DNA of 64,000 nucleotides from Clostridia bacterium. Its GTDB lineage: Bacteria > Bacillota > Clostridia > Peptostreptococcales > Anaerovoracaceae. Position numbers and translations under genes: made by a program. Every line of letters begins with the position of its first letter. Position 1 is the first letter of the stretch. A model generated the notes under the pieces. The model was not told the DNA's origin and made no database searches. It worked only from the letters and a program-made list of their open reading frames with translations. Below are positions 53,838-63,601 of this stretch, one piece after another. The stretch spans positions 26,587-90,586 of the forward strand of contig CABJAP010000016.1 of NCBI GenBank assembly GCA_902363595.1, given 5' to 3'.

Positions 53838-55154
53838 TTAGAAATACAACTGGCCTGCTGACTTGCAGTAGTCCTGAAACTCTTCTCTAAGCTGGTCCCT
53901 GAATTTTGGATGGGCGATGTTAATCAAAGCTTCGGCCCTCTGCTTGATGGTCTTGCCAAACAGATAGGCGATTCCATATTCGGTAACCACATAATGTACA
54001 TCCTGTCTGGTCGTTGTCACTGGGGTTCCTGGCTTGAGTACGGCGGAAATTCTCGAAATTTCACCGCCCTTAGCCGTTGACGGCAGGGCAATGATCGGCT
54101 TGCCGTTCTTTGCCTGTTCTGCGCCTCTGAGGAAATCCAGCTGGCCGCCTACACCGCTGAAAGTCTTGGATCCAATGGCATCGGCCACGACCTGACCCAT
54201 CAAATCTACTTCCAGAGCCGAGTTAATGGCAACCATGTTATCATTTTTTGCGATCACCGCCACATCATTGGTATAGTCCACAGGCATCAGCTGAATCATA
54301 TTGTTGTTATCTACATATTCGTACAGCTCTTTTGTACCCTGTACAAAGGTAGAAATGATCTTGCCCCGGTTGATGGATTTTCTTCTGCCGTTGACGATAC
54401 CTGCCTTTACCAGCGGGATCAGGTTGTCGGAAAACACTTCCGTATGAATGCCCAAATCTTTTTTGTCTTCCAAAAATTTGAGAATGGCGTTGGGAATGGT
54501 CCCCTGACCCATTTGAAGCGTAGCTCCATCCTCGATTAAAGTCGATATATTATATCCAATTTTCTCTGCAACCGGATCATCACTGCTGATCAGCGGAATC
54601 TCATAGATATCCTCGTCGTATTCGACAAAATAATCAATATCCGATACATGTACCAGCGTATCTCCGCACAGATGAGGCATATTCTGGTTTACCTGGGCAA
54701 TGGCCACTCTGGCCTTTTCAATAGCTACCCGTGTCTGGTCGCAGGAGGTTCCCATATTGACATAGCCGTTTTCATCCGGCGGCGTCACCTGAACCAGCGC
54801 GATATCACAGGGCAGGATCCCTTCCCGGATCGCCCTTGGCTGGGCATAGAAATGGATGGGCAGGAACTCGCCCCGGCCCTCCTGGATGCACTTGCGGTTA
54901 TTCTTTCCGCAGAAAAAGCTTACGTTTACAAAGGCGTCTTTGTATTCCGGCGCTGCGTAAGGCGCATCGCCGATGTTAAGGCCCTGAGTAATTCTCACGC
55001 CTTCCAGCTGATCTTTGCGTTCCAGCAGCTTGTTGATCAGGTACTGCGGCTCTGCCGCAGCATGAGCGGGAACGACGCTGTCGCCCGATTTTACATGGCT
55101 CAGCGCTTCTTCTGCGCTGACGGTTCTTTCTTTATATATCGTTTTCCAGTCCAT
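53838..55154 (-). CDS. acyl-CoA:acetate CoA-transferase (4-hydroxybutyrate/butyryl type)
   Basis: A 438-residue class I CoA-transferase. The catalytic Glu is E239 in HTEVFSDN, matching the position in 4-hydroxybutyrate CoA-transferase. It has VGGQLDFLRGA and the long VTEYGIAYLFGK end. It would release the acid (butyrate, propionate or another) and load acetate or a hydroxy acid with CoA. It is the last gene of the operon, 33 bp after the FabZ-like gene. Confidence 0.88.
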   Translation of the reverse strand: MDWKTIYKERTVSAEEALSHVKSGDSVVPAHAAAEPQYLINKLLERKDQLEGVRITQGLNIGDAPYAAPEYKDAFVNVSFFCGKNNRKCIQEGRGEFLPIHFYAQPRAIREGILPCDIALVQVTPPDENGYVNMGTSCDQTRVAIEKARVAIAQVNQNMPHLCGDTLVHVSDIDYFVEYDEDIYEIPLISSDDPVAEKIGYNISTLIEDGATLQMGQGTIPNAILKFLEDKKDLGIHTEVFSDNLIPLVKAGIVNGRRKSINRGKIISTFVQGTKELYEYVDNNNMIQLMPVDYTNDVAVIAKNDNMVAINSALEVDLMGQVVADAIGSKTFSGVGGQLDFLRGAEQAKNGKPIIALPSTAKGGEISRISAVLKPGTPVTTTRQDVHYVVTEYGIAYLFGKTIKQRAEALINIAHPKFRDQLREEFQDYCKSAGQLYF

Positions 55155-55187
55155 CTTCTTTTTTGTATCCTTTCTGTCTCATGCTGT

Positions 55188-55628
55188 TCAACGCATAGCT
55201 AGTGTTACCAGTCCTGTCGTGGAAATTTCGCCCTTATTATATACGACAGCTTCACAGGTAACCACGGCTTTGGGTTCATTTACCTTAACGATCTTTGCTT
55301 CTATTTCAATTTTGTCGCCCGGTTCGATCTTTCTCTTGAATTTCACCTGATCGATGCCGATGAACAGAGGCACCTTGCCTGCGTATTTTTCCATGGACAA
55401 AAGCAGCACATCGGCAGTCTGGGCCATGGATTCCACGGTCAATACTCCCGGCATAACCGGCTCACCCGGAAAATGTCCGCGGAAAAAATCCAGTTCCGGA
55501 TCCAGGTAAAACGCCGTCTTAATCATTTCACCCGGCACCATATCTAAAACTTCATCGATTAAAAGCATCGGTTCCCTATGGGGGATGACTTCTTTGATCT
55601 GATCTTTGTTCATTGTGATTGTTTCCAT
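55188..55628 (-). CDS. FabZ-like hotdog dehydratase
   Basis: A 146-residue protein of the FabZ family with catalytic His H52 in GHFPGEPVMPG and Glu E66 in LTVESMAQ. ATG at 55628 has AGGAG; longer readings run into the activase gene. No fatty acid synthesis gene is near, and it is embedded between a dehydratase activase and a CoA-transferase. It may therefore hydrate or dehydrate a 3-hydroxyacyl-CoA in this pathway rather than an acyl-ACP (inference). Confidence 0.8.
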   Translation of the reverse strand: METITMNKDQIKEVIPHREPMLLIDEVLDMVPGEMIKTAFYLDPELDFFRGHFPGEPVMPGVLTVESMAQTADVLLLSMEKYAGKVPLFIGIDQVKFKRKIEPGDKIEIEAKIVKVNEPKAVVTCEAVVYNKGEISTTGLVTLAMR

Positions 55629-55629
55629 T

Positions 55630-56412
55630 TTATTTCTCCTCTTTATGGCTGATTTCATATGCAAAGACTGCCGCGCCGATGGCTCCCACCGCTTGACAAT
55701 GGGGGACAACCGCCACATCGCAGCCCATTTCCTTTGACATACATCTTACCATATCCTGGTTGAGGGCGACACCGCCAGTCATAGCCACTTTTGGTTCATA
55801 GCCTACTCTTCCAGCCATACCCATGACCCGTTTGGCAATAGCCATATGGGCCCCTCTAGCAACATCTTCCACTTTTTCTCCTGCCGAAAGTCTGGAAATG
55901 ACTTCACTCTCGGCGAATACGGTGCACACGTTACTGATCGATATTTCTTTCGTGGATTTTTGGGCAAGAGATGAAAGCTCATCAATTCCGCAGCCCAGGA
56001 CTCTGGCCATTACTTCCAGAAACCGGCCTGTTCCGGCAGCGCACTTTTCATTCATAACAAAGTTCGCTACCTGACCGTTTTCGCCCAGCTTGATGGCCTT
56101 TGCGTCTTGACCCCCGATGTCAATAATGGTATGTATGTCATCCATCAAAAATCCCGCGCCCTTTGCATGGCAGGTAATTTCTGTAATCTGTTTGTCTGCG
56201 CCTTTAAAGTTGATTCTACCGTATCCAGTAGCAACGATATATAAAATGTCCTCTTTGCCGGCACCAGCCTGTTCCATTGCATCTTTTATTACATCTTCAT
56301 AAGCATTCGTCCCAGTTCCCAAGTTTAGAACCGAAACAGCAGCAATCTGTTTTTGGCTATCAAGAATGGCGACTTTCGATGAAGATGAGCCAATATCAAT
56401 TCCTAAATACAT
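55630..56412 (-). CDS. 2-hydroxyacyl-CoA dehydratase activase
   Basis: A 260-residue ASKHA ATPase of the HgdC/LcdC/HadI type that injects one electron into the dehydratase with ATP hydrolysis. It has DIGSSSSK at the N-terminus, IDIGGQDAK, and cluster ligands C124 (EKCAAGTG) and C163 (NVCTVFAESE), which bind one [4Fe-4S] between two subunits. It lies 31 bp after the dehydratase small subunit. Confidence 0.93.
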   Translation of the reverse strand: MYLGIDIGSSSSKVAILDSQKQIAAVSVLNLGTGTNAYEDVIKDAMEQAGAGKEDILYIVATGYGRINFKGADKQITEITCHAKGAGFLMDDIHTIIDIGGQDAKAIKLGENGQVANFVMNEKCAAGTGRFLEVMARVLGCGIDELSSLAQKSTKEISISNVCTVFAESEVISRLSAGEKVEDVARGAHMAIAKRVMGMAGRVGYEPKVAMTGGVALNQDMVRCMSKEMGCDVAVVPHCQAVGAIGAAVFAYEISHKEEK

Positions 56413-56443
56413 GGTATTTTCCCTTCCACATTTATTTGATCAT

Positions 56444-57571
56444 TTATATGAGCATTTCTGTAAAGCTCTGGACTCTCGTTCGAATTTGTTCAAAAGAGTC
56501 AATCTGCTGATCAATTTCCAGATACAGCATCGGAATACCCGCAGCTTCCAGTTCCTTTTTATAAATCGGGTAATCGAATTCTTCCGGATCACAGAATTTC
56601 ATCATAAAGATCACAACTGCGTCAGCCTTCTTTTCTCTTACCAGGTCAATGAGCATTTGGCCTCTTGTCTTTTCTTCTTCATAGAGGAAGGTATCGCCTT
56701 TTTGATCACAGATTCTGCCGGCCATTTTTTCAAAGAAACTTCCCTGGCTTCTTCCCGGCGTACGGAACTGCCTTGATTCCTGAGCCAGATCATCGGCTGC
56801 AAAGGCAACCTGGTTTTCTTCAAAGATATCAAGCAGTTCAACCGGTTCTGCTAAAAGGCCGGTCGCCACCACCCGGTTTCCGGCAAAGGGCTTCTTTTCC
56901 TCTGCGTTCAGTCCGGCGATAATATCCCGGATATCTCGCGTGTACGCTTTTTTATCCATAAAGTATCCGGCTTTTATGATAAGATGCCGCGTCTTGGCCC
57001 CTATGATGTGGGGATACTCGGCTGCAACATCCGTAAATTCCCGCATTGTTCTCCGATACTCTTCGTAGAGCTCCCAGGCAGCCTCCAAATCATCGCTGCT
57101 GATAGCCTTGCCTATCCGTTTTTCCAGCTCGCCTTTTACCCGCTGCAGCTCTTCTACGATGTAGGTAAACCCTGCATCGATGTTGCGGTTCTGCGGATAA
57201 ACGATGGGTACGATGGGTACTTGGGGCACCGCTACCTTCCAGTTTTCGCAGATGCATTTCAGCGTATCGCAGAAGGTAGGTAGAATAATTCCTTTGAGCA
57301 TATTATAAGTACCTTTCATCCCATATTCGATATTGGAACGCATGATCGAGCAGCAAAAGCTCTGCAAATACCGGTCCGCCAGCTTCAGCTCAGTTTTTCC
57401 TCCCCACATGCCTATGGGCAGAAGCCCCGCCGCGTAGATGATTTCTTCCGGCGTGTAGATGGGGAAGCATCCGAAGGCGTCTTTTCTGGTTTCTTTGATC
57501 TGTTCAGTAACCGTCTTGGCCGGATGAAGAGCCGCCTGCTCTAATTTTTTGATCGTATCCTGATAGCTCAT
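56444..57571 (-). CDS. 2-hydroxyacyl-CoA dehydratase, beta-type subunit (LcdB/HgdB-like)
   Basis: A 375-residue [4Fe-4S] subunit. It has GCFPIYTPEEIIYAAGLLPI, CDTLKC, DDLAQESRQ, MMKFCDPEE and the end EIDQQIDSFEQIRTR. As recalled, this is very like lactoyl-CoA dehydratase LcdB of Clostridium propionicum and 2-hydroxyglutaryl-CoA dehydratase HgdB. It forms a heterodimer with the product of the gene 1 bp upstream, removing water from an (R)-2-hydroxyacyl-CoA by a ketyl radical mechanism. Confidence 0.9.
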   Translation of the reverse strand: MSYQDTIKKLEQAALHPAKTVTEQIKETRKDAFGCFPIYTPEEIIYAAGLLPIGMWGGKTELKLADRYLQSFCCSIMRSNIEYGMKGTYNMLKGIILPTFCDTLKCICENWKVAVPQVPIVPIVYPQNRNIDAGFTYIVEELQRVKGELEKRIGKAISSDDLEAAWELYEEYRRTMREFTDVAAEYPHIIGAKTRHLIIKAGYFMDKKAYTRDIRDIIAGLNAEEKKPFAGNRVVATGLLAEPVELLDIFEENQVAFAADDLAQESRQFRTPGRSQGSFFEKMAGRICDQKGDTFLYEEEKTRGQMLIDLVREKKADAVVIFMMKFCDPEEFDYPIYKKELEAAGIPMLYLEIDQQIDSFEQIRTRVQSFTEMLI

Positions 57572-57572
57572 C

Positions 57573-58802
57573 TTAACCCCTCCTCTTTGCTTCCTTATTT
57601 TTTTCCATCATTTCAACTAATGCCTGAATTCTCGTTTCGTACTGTGCTTCAGAAAAGTTTCTAGGGTCGGTCTGATCTCCATCAAATACAACAGAAGGGA
57701 CTCCTGTGGCCTCGGCGACTCTCCGCTGTACCTCATACTGTCTAAAGTCCATCAGCTTGCAGCTTCGATTGGAGTGATAGACGATTCCGTCCACGCTGAA
57801 GTCTTCTACGAGAGCTTTCATATTATTTGTATCATAGTCCAGGTTGCGGTTGGCATAATTGGACGCATAGGCCTTTGCCATACCAGAAAGATCATTGGTT
57901 TCATAACGAACGTTCCAGGATTCGGGATAAGTGGACGTTACCATATTGATCCCGTATTTTTTCAGAGTCTTGAAGGTCACGGCCAAATGGGGCCAGCATG
58001 CGATTCCATCCCAGATTACCCGGTATTTCTCATCAGCGGAATTCCACGGGCCTTTGCCTGCCTTGGCCTTAGCCTCCATCTCATCGTGCCACAATTTGAA
58101 AAGTTTGTGTCCGTCCTCATTACCTCGCATGCAGACGATCATGGCCATGTAGTTGAACATATCAAAACCATTGAGCGGGGACGGTTTTACTTTGGCCCAG
58201 TCAGTCGCTTTTTTCCACCACTCACAGGTAGCGTTGGAAAGCTCCATGACCTGGCCGAATTTATCATAATCAAATTTTTTCTTTGTAAAGTCCTCTAATT
58301 GTTTAATGGCGTATTCGATCTGTCCCCGCATATACTTTACACTGTGCTCGGGCACTTCGTATGTATGGTTAAAGGGCATATCAAACATAATCAACGGAAT
58401 ATTGAGCTTTTTCGCAAGATTTTCATACCACTTGATCACCGTATTGCAGATATTGCTGCAGCAGAAAATCAGATCCGGAAGCGGTATATCCTGTGCCTCT
58501 GCGTGCTGAATATCCGCATATCCCATATTTACCCTCGCATAAGAACAGATATCCGCCGAATAGCCTTCCGCTTCGGAATGTTCGATAAAGGTCAGCGCCT
58601 CTTTTCTTGCTCCGATAGCCGCAGCATGGTTCTCCGGATAAACGGTGGTCAGGTCCATTGTTTCAAGCAGCTCCTGCGGGCAGATTGAGGTGGCCCAGAC
58701 AACGGGTCTGCCTTCTTTTTTCGCCTGCAGAGCGCCTTCGTAGTGTTTTGCCACCAAATGATTGAGCATTTCTTTTGATGTCATTGGTTTGCCATCCATC
58801 AT
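57573..58802 (-). CDS. 2-hydroxyacyl-CoA dehydratase, alpha-type subunit (LcdA/HgdA-like)
   Basis: A 409-residue subunit. It has YPENHAAAIGARK, CSYARVNMGY, CNICNT-like SNICNTVIKWYENLA, DMPFNHTY and SNRSCKLMDF, then DGDQTDPR. The match to LcdA-type subunits is close along the whole length as I recall it. Substrate choice (lactoyl-, 2-hydroxyglutaryl- or another 2-hydroxyacyl-CoA) cannot be settled by reading. Confidence 0.9.
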   Translation of the reverse strand: MMDGKPMTSKEMLNHLVAKHYEGALQAKKEGRPVVWATSICPQELLETMDLTTVYPENHAAAIGARKEALTFIEHSEAEGYSADICSYARVNMGYADIQHAEAQDIPLPDLIFCCSNICNTVIKWYENLAKKLNIPLIMFDMPFNHTYEVPEHSVKYMRGQIEYAIKQLEDFTKKKFDYDKFGQVMELSNATCEWWKKATDWAKVKPSPLNGFDMFNYMAMIVCMRGNEDGHKLFKLWHDEMEAKAKAGKGPWNSADEKYRVIWDGIACWPHLAVTFKTLKKYGINMVTSTYPESWNVRYETNDLSGMAKAYASNYANRNLDYDTNNMKALVEDFSVDGIVYHSNRSCKLMDFRQYEVQRRVAEATGVPSVVFDGDQTDPRNFSEAQYETRIQALVEMMEKNKEAKRRG

Positions 58803-58817
58803 GTCTCCTCCTCTTAA

Positions 58818-59585
58818 CTATTTATTCTGAAAGTCCGGTTTTCGCTTTTCAAGGAATGCACGCATGCCTTCTTTCTGGTCTTGGGTTGTGAAGAGTTTTG
58901 CCCAGTTGTCAGCCTCAATCTCAATGCCTTTCGTATGACTTTGCTCTTCCTGTCCGGCCTTGATCGTCTTCTTTGCCATAGCCATTGCGATCGGGGCTCT
59001 CTTTGCCAGCTTTTTTGCCAGTTTCATCGCTTCGTCAAAAACATGTTCGTCGTCGGACACCCGATTAACAAGGCCCATGGACAGAGCTTTTTCCGCTGTT
59101 ATCACATCACCGGTAAAAATTAATTCTTTTGCTCTGGCTTCTCCAATAATTCTGGGAACGCGGATGGTACCGCCGGCTCCGGGCATGATCCCCAATGTGA
59201 TTTCCGGGAAACCCATCTTGGCGCTCTCGCCGGCAATGCGGATATCTGCAGTCATGGCCAGCTCCATTCCGCCGCCCAGTGCATAGCCTTCAATGGCGGC
59301 GATAACCGGTATACTCAGGTCCGCAATCTTGTTGTAGGTGGGCGAAAAGAGGAAAGCCCGTGCTTCCTCTTCGTTGCACTCGACCATTTTCTTGATATCT
59401 GCGCCTGCCGCAAAGTTTTTTTCACTGTGAAGGATCAGGCAGCGAATGTCCTTATCCCTCATCACTTCTTCTACCAGCTCATCCATTTCATCAATGATGC
59501 TGCGGCTTAGGGCATTGAGAGCTTCCGGCCGATCTACCTGGATAATGGCAATGTTCTCCTCTTTTTTTAATAATACCTGTGCCAT
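58818..59585 (-). CDS. enoyl-CoA hydratase / crotonase
   Basis: A 255-residue crotonase. The oxyanion-hole segments are FAAGADIKKM and ALGGGMELA, and both catalytic glutamates are present at E108 and E128 (MGFPEITLG), so hydratase activity is expected. It converts 3-hydroxyacyl-CoA and enoyl-CoA. It is in tandem with hbd and the dehydratase genes. Confidence 0.9.
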   Translation of the reverse strand: MAQVLLKKEENIAIIQVDRPEALNALSRSIIDEMDELVEEVMRDKDIRCLILHSEKNFAAGADIKKMVECNEEEARAFLFSPTYNKIADLSIPVIAAIEGYALGGGMELAMTADIRIAGESAKMGFPEITLGIMPGAGGTIRVPRIIGEARAKELIFTGDVITAEKALSMGLVNRVSDDEHVFDEAMKLAKKLAKRAPIAMAMAKKTIKAGQEEQSHTKGIEIEADNWAKLFTTQDQKEGMRAFLEKRKPDFQNK

Positions 59586-59597
59586 ATTCTCTGCCTC

Positions 59598-60455
59598 CTA
59601 TTTCTCGTAGTCATAAAAACCGGCTCCTGATTTTCTGCCCAGTCTTCCCGAATCCACCAGCCTTTGTATAACAGGGCTGGGTCTGAACCGTTCTCCATAT
59701 CCTTCAAACAGGATTTGGTCAACGCTCTGATTCAGGTCATGGCCGGTAATATCAAGCAGTGCAAAAATGCCCATTGGATGGCCCAGACCGTATTTACAAA
59801 TCTTATCCACATCCTCTGGTGTACAAACGCCTTCTTCTACCAGTCTGCATGCTTCCAGGTAAAAGCAGTGGAATAAGCGGTTCAGCCCGAAGCCTACCAC
59901 GTCCTTAACTTTTACCGGTTCTTTCTCAATGTACAGCAGCAGCTCTTTGGTAATATCTACGGTTTCGTCATCGGTCAAAAGCGCTGGTATGATTTCTACT
60001 AATTTCATGACACTGGCCGGTGAGTTGAAGTGAGTTCCAATGAACTTGCCTTTTCTGCTTTCGCTGACAGCAGATGCCAATTTCGTGATGGAGATACTGG
60101 AGGTATTGCTGGCAATAATGGTGCTCTCTTTGCAGATTTCATCCAGCTGTTTATAGATTCCCTGTTTGATCTCCAGATTTTCCAGAACAGCTTCTATGAT
60201 AAAATCGCAGTCCGCCATATCGGAAAGATCTCCAGTGGGCGTAACCTTTTCCAGCGTCGCCGCTTTGGCTGCCTCATCAATCTTGCCCTTTTTTATACTC
60301 TTATCCAGCACTACGGCTTGTTTTTCTTTTCCTTTTTCTGCTATTTCCCGGGAAGTATCGCTGATAATGGTCTCAATCCCCGCCCGTGCAAAGCACAGCG
60401 CGATTTCTGCTCCCATCATGCCGGCGCCTACAACTCCTACTTTTTTTATATCCAT
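59598..60455 (-). CDS. 3-hydroxyacyl-CoA dehydrogenase (second Hbd)
   Basis: A 285-residue homologue of the enzyme at 32987-33835 but clearly divergent. It has GAGMMGAEI, SNTSSISITK, GTHFNSPASVMKLVE and the end GRKSGAGFYDYEK. The catalytic His lies in a THFNSP rather than HFFNP context, which may signal a different acyl chain. It lies 12 bp from the crotonase. Confidence 0.88.
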   Translation of the reverse strand: MDIKKVGVVGAGMMGAEIALCFARAGIETIISDTSREIAEKGKEKQAVVLDKSIKKGKIDEAAKAATLEKVTPTGDLSDMADCDFIIEAVLENLEIKQGIYKQLDEICKESTIIASNTSSISITKLASAVSESRKGKFIGTHFNSPASVMKLVEIIPALLTDDETVDITKELLLYIEKEPVKVKDVVGFGLNRLFHCFYLEACRLVEEGVCTPEDVDKICKYGLGHPMGIFALLDITGHDLNQSVDQILFEGYGERFRPSPVIQRLVDSGRLGRKSGAGFYDYEK

Positions 60456-60477
60456 GGATTTGATTCCTCCTGCTTAT

Positions 60478-61689
60478 CTATTTGCAATTCTCCACGATCA
60501 TTGCCATTCCCTGACCGCCTCCAATGCAGAGAGTGGCCAGACCATATCTTGCATCCCTACGCTTCATTTCATAAATCAGGGTTGTCAGGATTCTGGTACC
60601 GCTATTTGCGAGAGCATGGCCGTGGGCGATAGCTCCGCCGTTGACATTGACCCGTTCCTTGTAAAAATCGGTGTCCATCCCGATCCCTAATTCTTTCAAG
60701 CAGCCTAAGCTCTGGGCCGCAAAAGCTTCATTAAGTTCCACCAGATCCATATCTTCCAGGGTTAGATTGGCCTTTTTCAAAGCTTTTTTAACAGCCGATA
60801 CAGGGCCGATTCCCATGATTCTGGGATCGCAGCCTGTCGCGCTCATGCTGATGATCTTTACCAGAGGTTTTTTACCCAGTTCCTCGGCCTTTTCTTCTGA
60901 CATGACAACGACTGCAGAGGCACCGTCGTTCATGCCGGAGGAGTTTCCTGCTGTAACCAGACCACCGTCCCGTTTAAAAGCAGGTTTCAGTTTGGCCAGA
61001 CTTTCCATCGTTGTATTCGGCGTGTTATGTTCATCCTCGTCGACGATAAAATTCCCTTTTCGGTCTTGTACCTCGAAAGGAACAATCTCTTCTTTGAATT
61101 TGCCCGCAGCTTTTGCCGCGGCCATTTTTCTTTGGCTGTCAACGGAAAAAGCATCCATCTCTTCCCTTGTAATACCATATTTATCAGCAACGTTTTCTGC
61201 TGTCAGTCCCATGTTGAGACCCGGATATTTTTTGGACGATACCATCGTTACCCCGTGGTTGAAGGTGTCAAACAGTGGTTTATCCCCCAGCCTAAATGGT
61301 TTATATCGGGCGGATGGATCTAGGTAGAAGGGCAGCCTCGACATAACCTCTACCCCGCCTGCCATGACGATGTCCGCTTCGCCTGCTGCGATCTCATAGC
61401 AAGCACTAACCACTGCCTGCAATGAAGATGCGCACTGACGGTCGACGACATAGGCAGGAACTTCTTCAGGGACTCCCGCAACCAGAGCTGCGCATCTGGA
61501 TACGTTAGGTGTGTATCCATATACATCGCCCATAATGACTTGATCCAAATCCCCAAGTTCTATATCGGATCTCTTTGCCGCAGCTGTGATAGCCGCAGCG
61601 CATAAATCCTGAGCTTCAACTGTCTTTAAGCTTCCTAGATAAGCTCCTACGGCTGTTCTTGCCGCACCTGTTATTACGCATGGTTTCAT
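60478..61689 (-). CDS. acetyl-CoA acetyltransferase (thiolase)
   Basis: A 403-residue thiolase. The nucleophile is C86 in DRQCASSLQAV, with NGGAIAHGHALANSG and the second cysteine in CIGGGQG. It condenses two acetyl-CoA, or cleaves 3-ketoacyl-CoA. In the operon it supplies or uses acetoacetyl-CoA together with Hbd, crotonase and acyl-CoA dehydrogenase. Confidence 0.92.
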   Translation of the reverse strand: MKPCVITGAARTAVGAYLGSLKTVEAQDLCAAAITAAAKRSDIELGDLDQVIMGDVYGYTPNVSRCAALVAGVPEEVPAYVVDRQCASSLQAVVSACYEIAAGEADIVMAGGVEVMSRLPFYLDPSARYKPFRLGDKPLFDTFNHGVTMVSSKKYPGLNMGLTAENVADKYGITREEMDAFSVDSQRKMAAAKAAGKFKEEIVPFEVQDRKGNFIVDEDEHNTPNTTMESLAKLKPAFKRDGGLVTAGNSSGMNDGASAVVVMSEEKAEELGKKPLVKIISMSATGCDPRIMGIGPVSAVKKALKKANLTLEDMDLVELNEAFAAQSLGCLKELGIGMDTDFYKERVNVNGGAIAHGHALANSGTRILTTLIYEMKRRDARYGLATLCIGGGQGMAMIVENCK

Positions 61690-61709
61690 TGTTTTCCTCC
61701 CTTAAGTTG

Positions 61710-62783
61710 TTACTCCTGGTCCCAGGCTTCGATGATTTCCGGAATGACCTTCTTCAGATCGCCGCAGACCGCGTAGTCGGCCAGCTGCATCATCGGCGCT
61801 TCCGGATCCTTATTGATGGCCACGATGATATCCGAGGTCTGCATCCCGGCCAGATGCTGGATGGCCCCCGATATCCCGCAGGCAAAATAGATGTTCGGCT
61901 TTACGGTGGTGCCCGTCTGTCCAACCTGATGCGACTGATCGATCCATCCGGAATCTACGGCTGCACGAGAGGCGCCCACCACGCCGCCGACCTTCTTAGC
62001 AAAGGCTTCGATTAATTCAAACCCGGAGGCATCCCCCAGGCCTCGTCCCCCGGAGCAGATGATCTTGGCGTCGGTCAGGGATACCAGCTCCTTGGCCTCC
62101 TTGACCACGTCCAGGATCTCCACCTGTATGTCCGCTTTGCTCAGCTGGGGCTGTATTTGCACCACTTCGCTTTTCAGGCTCAGGTCCTTCTCCAGCTTCT
62201 CCATGACCCCCGGGCGGACCGTGGCCATCTGCGGCCGGGTTCTGGGGGTGACGATGGTGGCCATCAGGTTGCCCCCGAAGGCCGGACGGGTCTGCTTGAG
62301 GCCTTTGTCCCCATCCTCTGCGCTAAGGCCCGCCAGGCTGGCGGTGGTGTTCTTCTCCAGATACTCCATGTAGTCGCCGGTGTCGATATCCAGTCTGGTG
62401 CAGTCGGCGGTGAGGCCGGTGTCCAGTCTGGCCGCGATCCGCGGCGCCAGGTCCCGTCCGATGTGGGTGGCTCCAAAGAGCACGATCTCCGGCTTGCGCT
62501 CCTCAATGGCCTGGGTGATCACCTTGGCGTATCCGTCGGTGGTGTAATGGGCCAGCAGCGGATCGTCGATCTGGTAGATAAGATCCGCTCCATAGGCGGT
62601 CAGCTCGTCTGCCAGGTGGTCCGTTTCATGGCCCACCAGCACCGCGCACACTTTGGCGTCCCCGCTGATCTCCCGCGACAGCCTGCGCCCTTCTCCCAGC
62701 AGCTCCAGGGCCACGTTCATCAGCTTGCCGCCCCTCTGCTCGGTGTATACCCACACGTCCTTGTATTCGCTAAACTTTGTCAT
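61710..62783 (-). CDS. etfA: electron transfer flavoprotein alpha subunit
   Basis: A 357-residue EtfA. The C-terminal FAD domain has [39 protein letters not shown] and [15 protein letters not shown]. It pairs with EtfB encoded 14 bp upstream. Next to an acyl-CoA dehydrogenase it most likely forms a bifurcating complex that reduces an enoyl-CoA with NADH while reducing ferredoxin. The sequence is noticeably richer in G+C than the genes to its left. Confidence 0.93.
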   Translation of the reverse strand: MTKFSEYKDVWVYTEQRGGKLMNVALELLGEGRRLSREISGDAKVCAVLVGHETDHLADELTAYGADLIYQIDDPLLAHYTTDGYAKVITQAIEERKPEIVLFGATHIGRDLAPRIAARLDTGLTADCTRLDIDTGDYMEYLEKNTTASLAGLSAEDGDKGLKQTRPAFGGNLMATIVTPRTRPQMATVRPGVMEKLEKDLSLKSEVVQIQPQLSKADIQVEILDVVKEAKELVSLTDAKIICSGGRGLGDASGFELIEAFAKKVGGVVGASRAAVDSGWIDQSHQVGQTGTTVKPNIYFACGISGAIQHLAGMQTSDIIVAINKDPEAPMMQLADYAVCGDLKKVIPEIIEAWDQE

Positions 62784-62797
62784 CGTTTCCTTCCTCC

Positions 62798-63586
62798 CTA
62801 TATGATGTGTTTCTTTCTCAGTTCCGTAAGCAGGTTCTCCGCCAGCTCCCTGGGCGTGTCCCCGTCCACGGCCATGCCGGCTCCTTTGGGCTTGGGCGTG
62901 AAGGAACGGAACACGTTGGTCGGGGAGGCCTTCAGCCCCACCACGCTCTGGTCCACTCCGATGTCCTGGGCGCTCCAGACCTTGACCTGGGTCTTGGCCG
63001 CTTTCCGGATGCCCGGAACCGACATGTATCTTGGAACGTTCAGTTCCTTGATGGCCGTCAGCACGCAGGGCAGCCTTAGCTTCAGCTTCTCATAGCCGTC
63101 CTCCAGGGCCCGCTTGACGATGACCGCTTCTTCCTCCAGCTGGAATTCCTTCACATAGGTCACCTGGGGCAGCCCCAGCTTTTCGGCGATCTGGGGCCCC
63201 ACCTGGGCCGTGTCCCCGTCGATGGCCTGTCTGCCGGCGAAGATCAGATCGTAGTCCCCGATCTTTTTGATGCCCGCCGCCAGGGCGTTGGAGGTGGCCC
63301 AGGTGTCTGAGCCTCCCAGGGCCCGGTCCGACAGCAGGATCGCATCATCCGCTCCCATGGCCAGACACTCCTGCAGCATCTCCTTGGCCTGGGGCGGCCC
63401 CATGGTCAGGGCGATGACCTCCGTTCCCGGATTCGCGTCCTTGATGGCCAGCGCCTGTTCCAGGGCATTGGCGTCGTCGTGGTTCAAAATGCTCGGCACC
63501 CCGTCCCGAATCAGCGTCCCCGTCTCCGGGTTGATCCTGATCTGGTTGGTGTTGGGTACTTGTTTTACGCATACGATGATTCTCAT
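62798..63586 (-). CDS. etfB: electron transfer flavoprotein beta subunit
   Basis: A 262-residue EtfB with VCVKQVPNTNQIRINPETG, ALTMGPPQAKEMLQE and the AGRQAIDGDTAQVGPQIAE nucleotide loop. It is located between the acyl-CoA dehydrogenase and etfA, the normal arrangement for butyryl- or acryloyl-CoA reductase complexes. Confidence 0.94.
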   Translation of the reverse strand: MRIIVCVKQVPNTNQIRINPETGTLIRDGVPSILNHDDANALEQALAIKDANPGTEVIALTMGPPQAKEMLQECLAMGADDAILLSDRALGGSDTWATSNALAAGIKKIGDYDLIFAGRQAIDGDTAQVGPQIAEKLGLPQVTYVKEFQLEEEAVIVKRALEDGYEKLKLRLPCVLTAIKELNVPRYMSVPGIRKAAKTQVKVWSAQDIGVDQSVVGLKASPTNVFRSFTPKPKGAGMAVDGDTPRELAENLLTELRKKHII

Positions 63587-63601
63587 GTTCCTTTGTCCTC
63601 C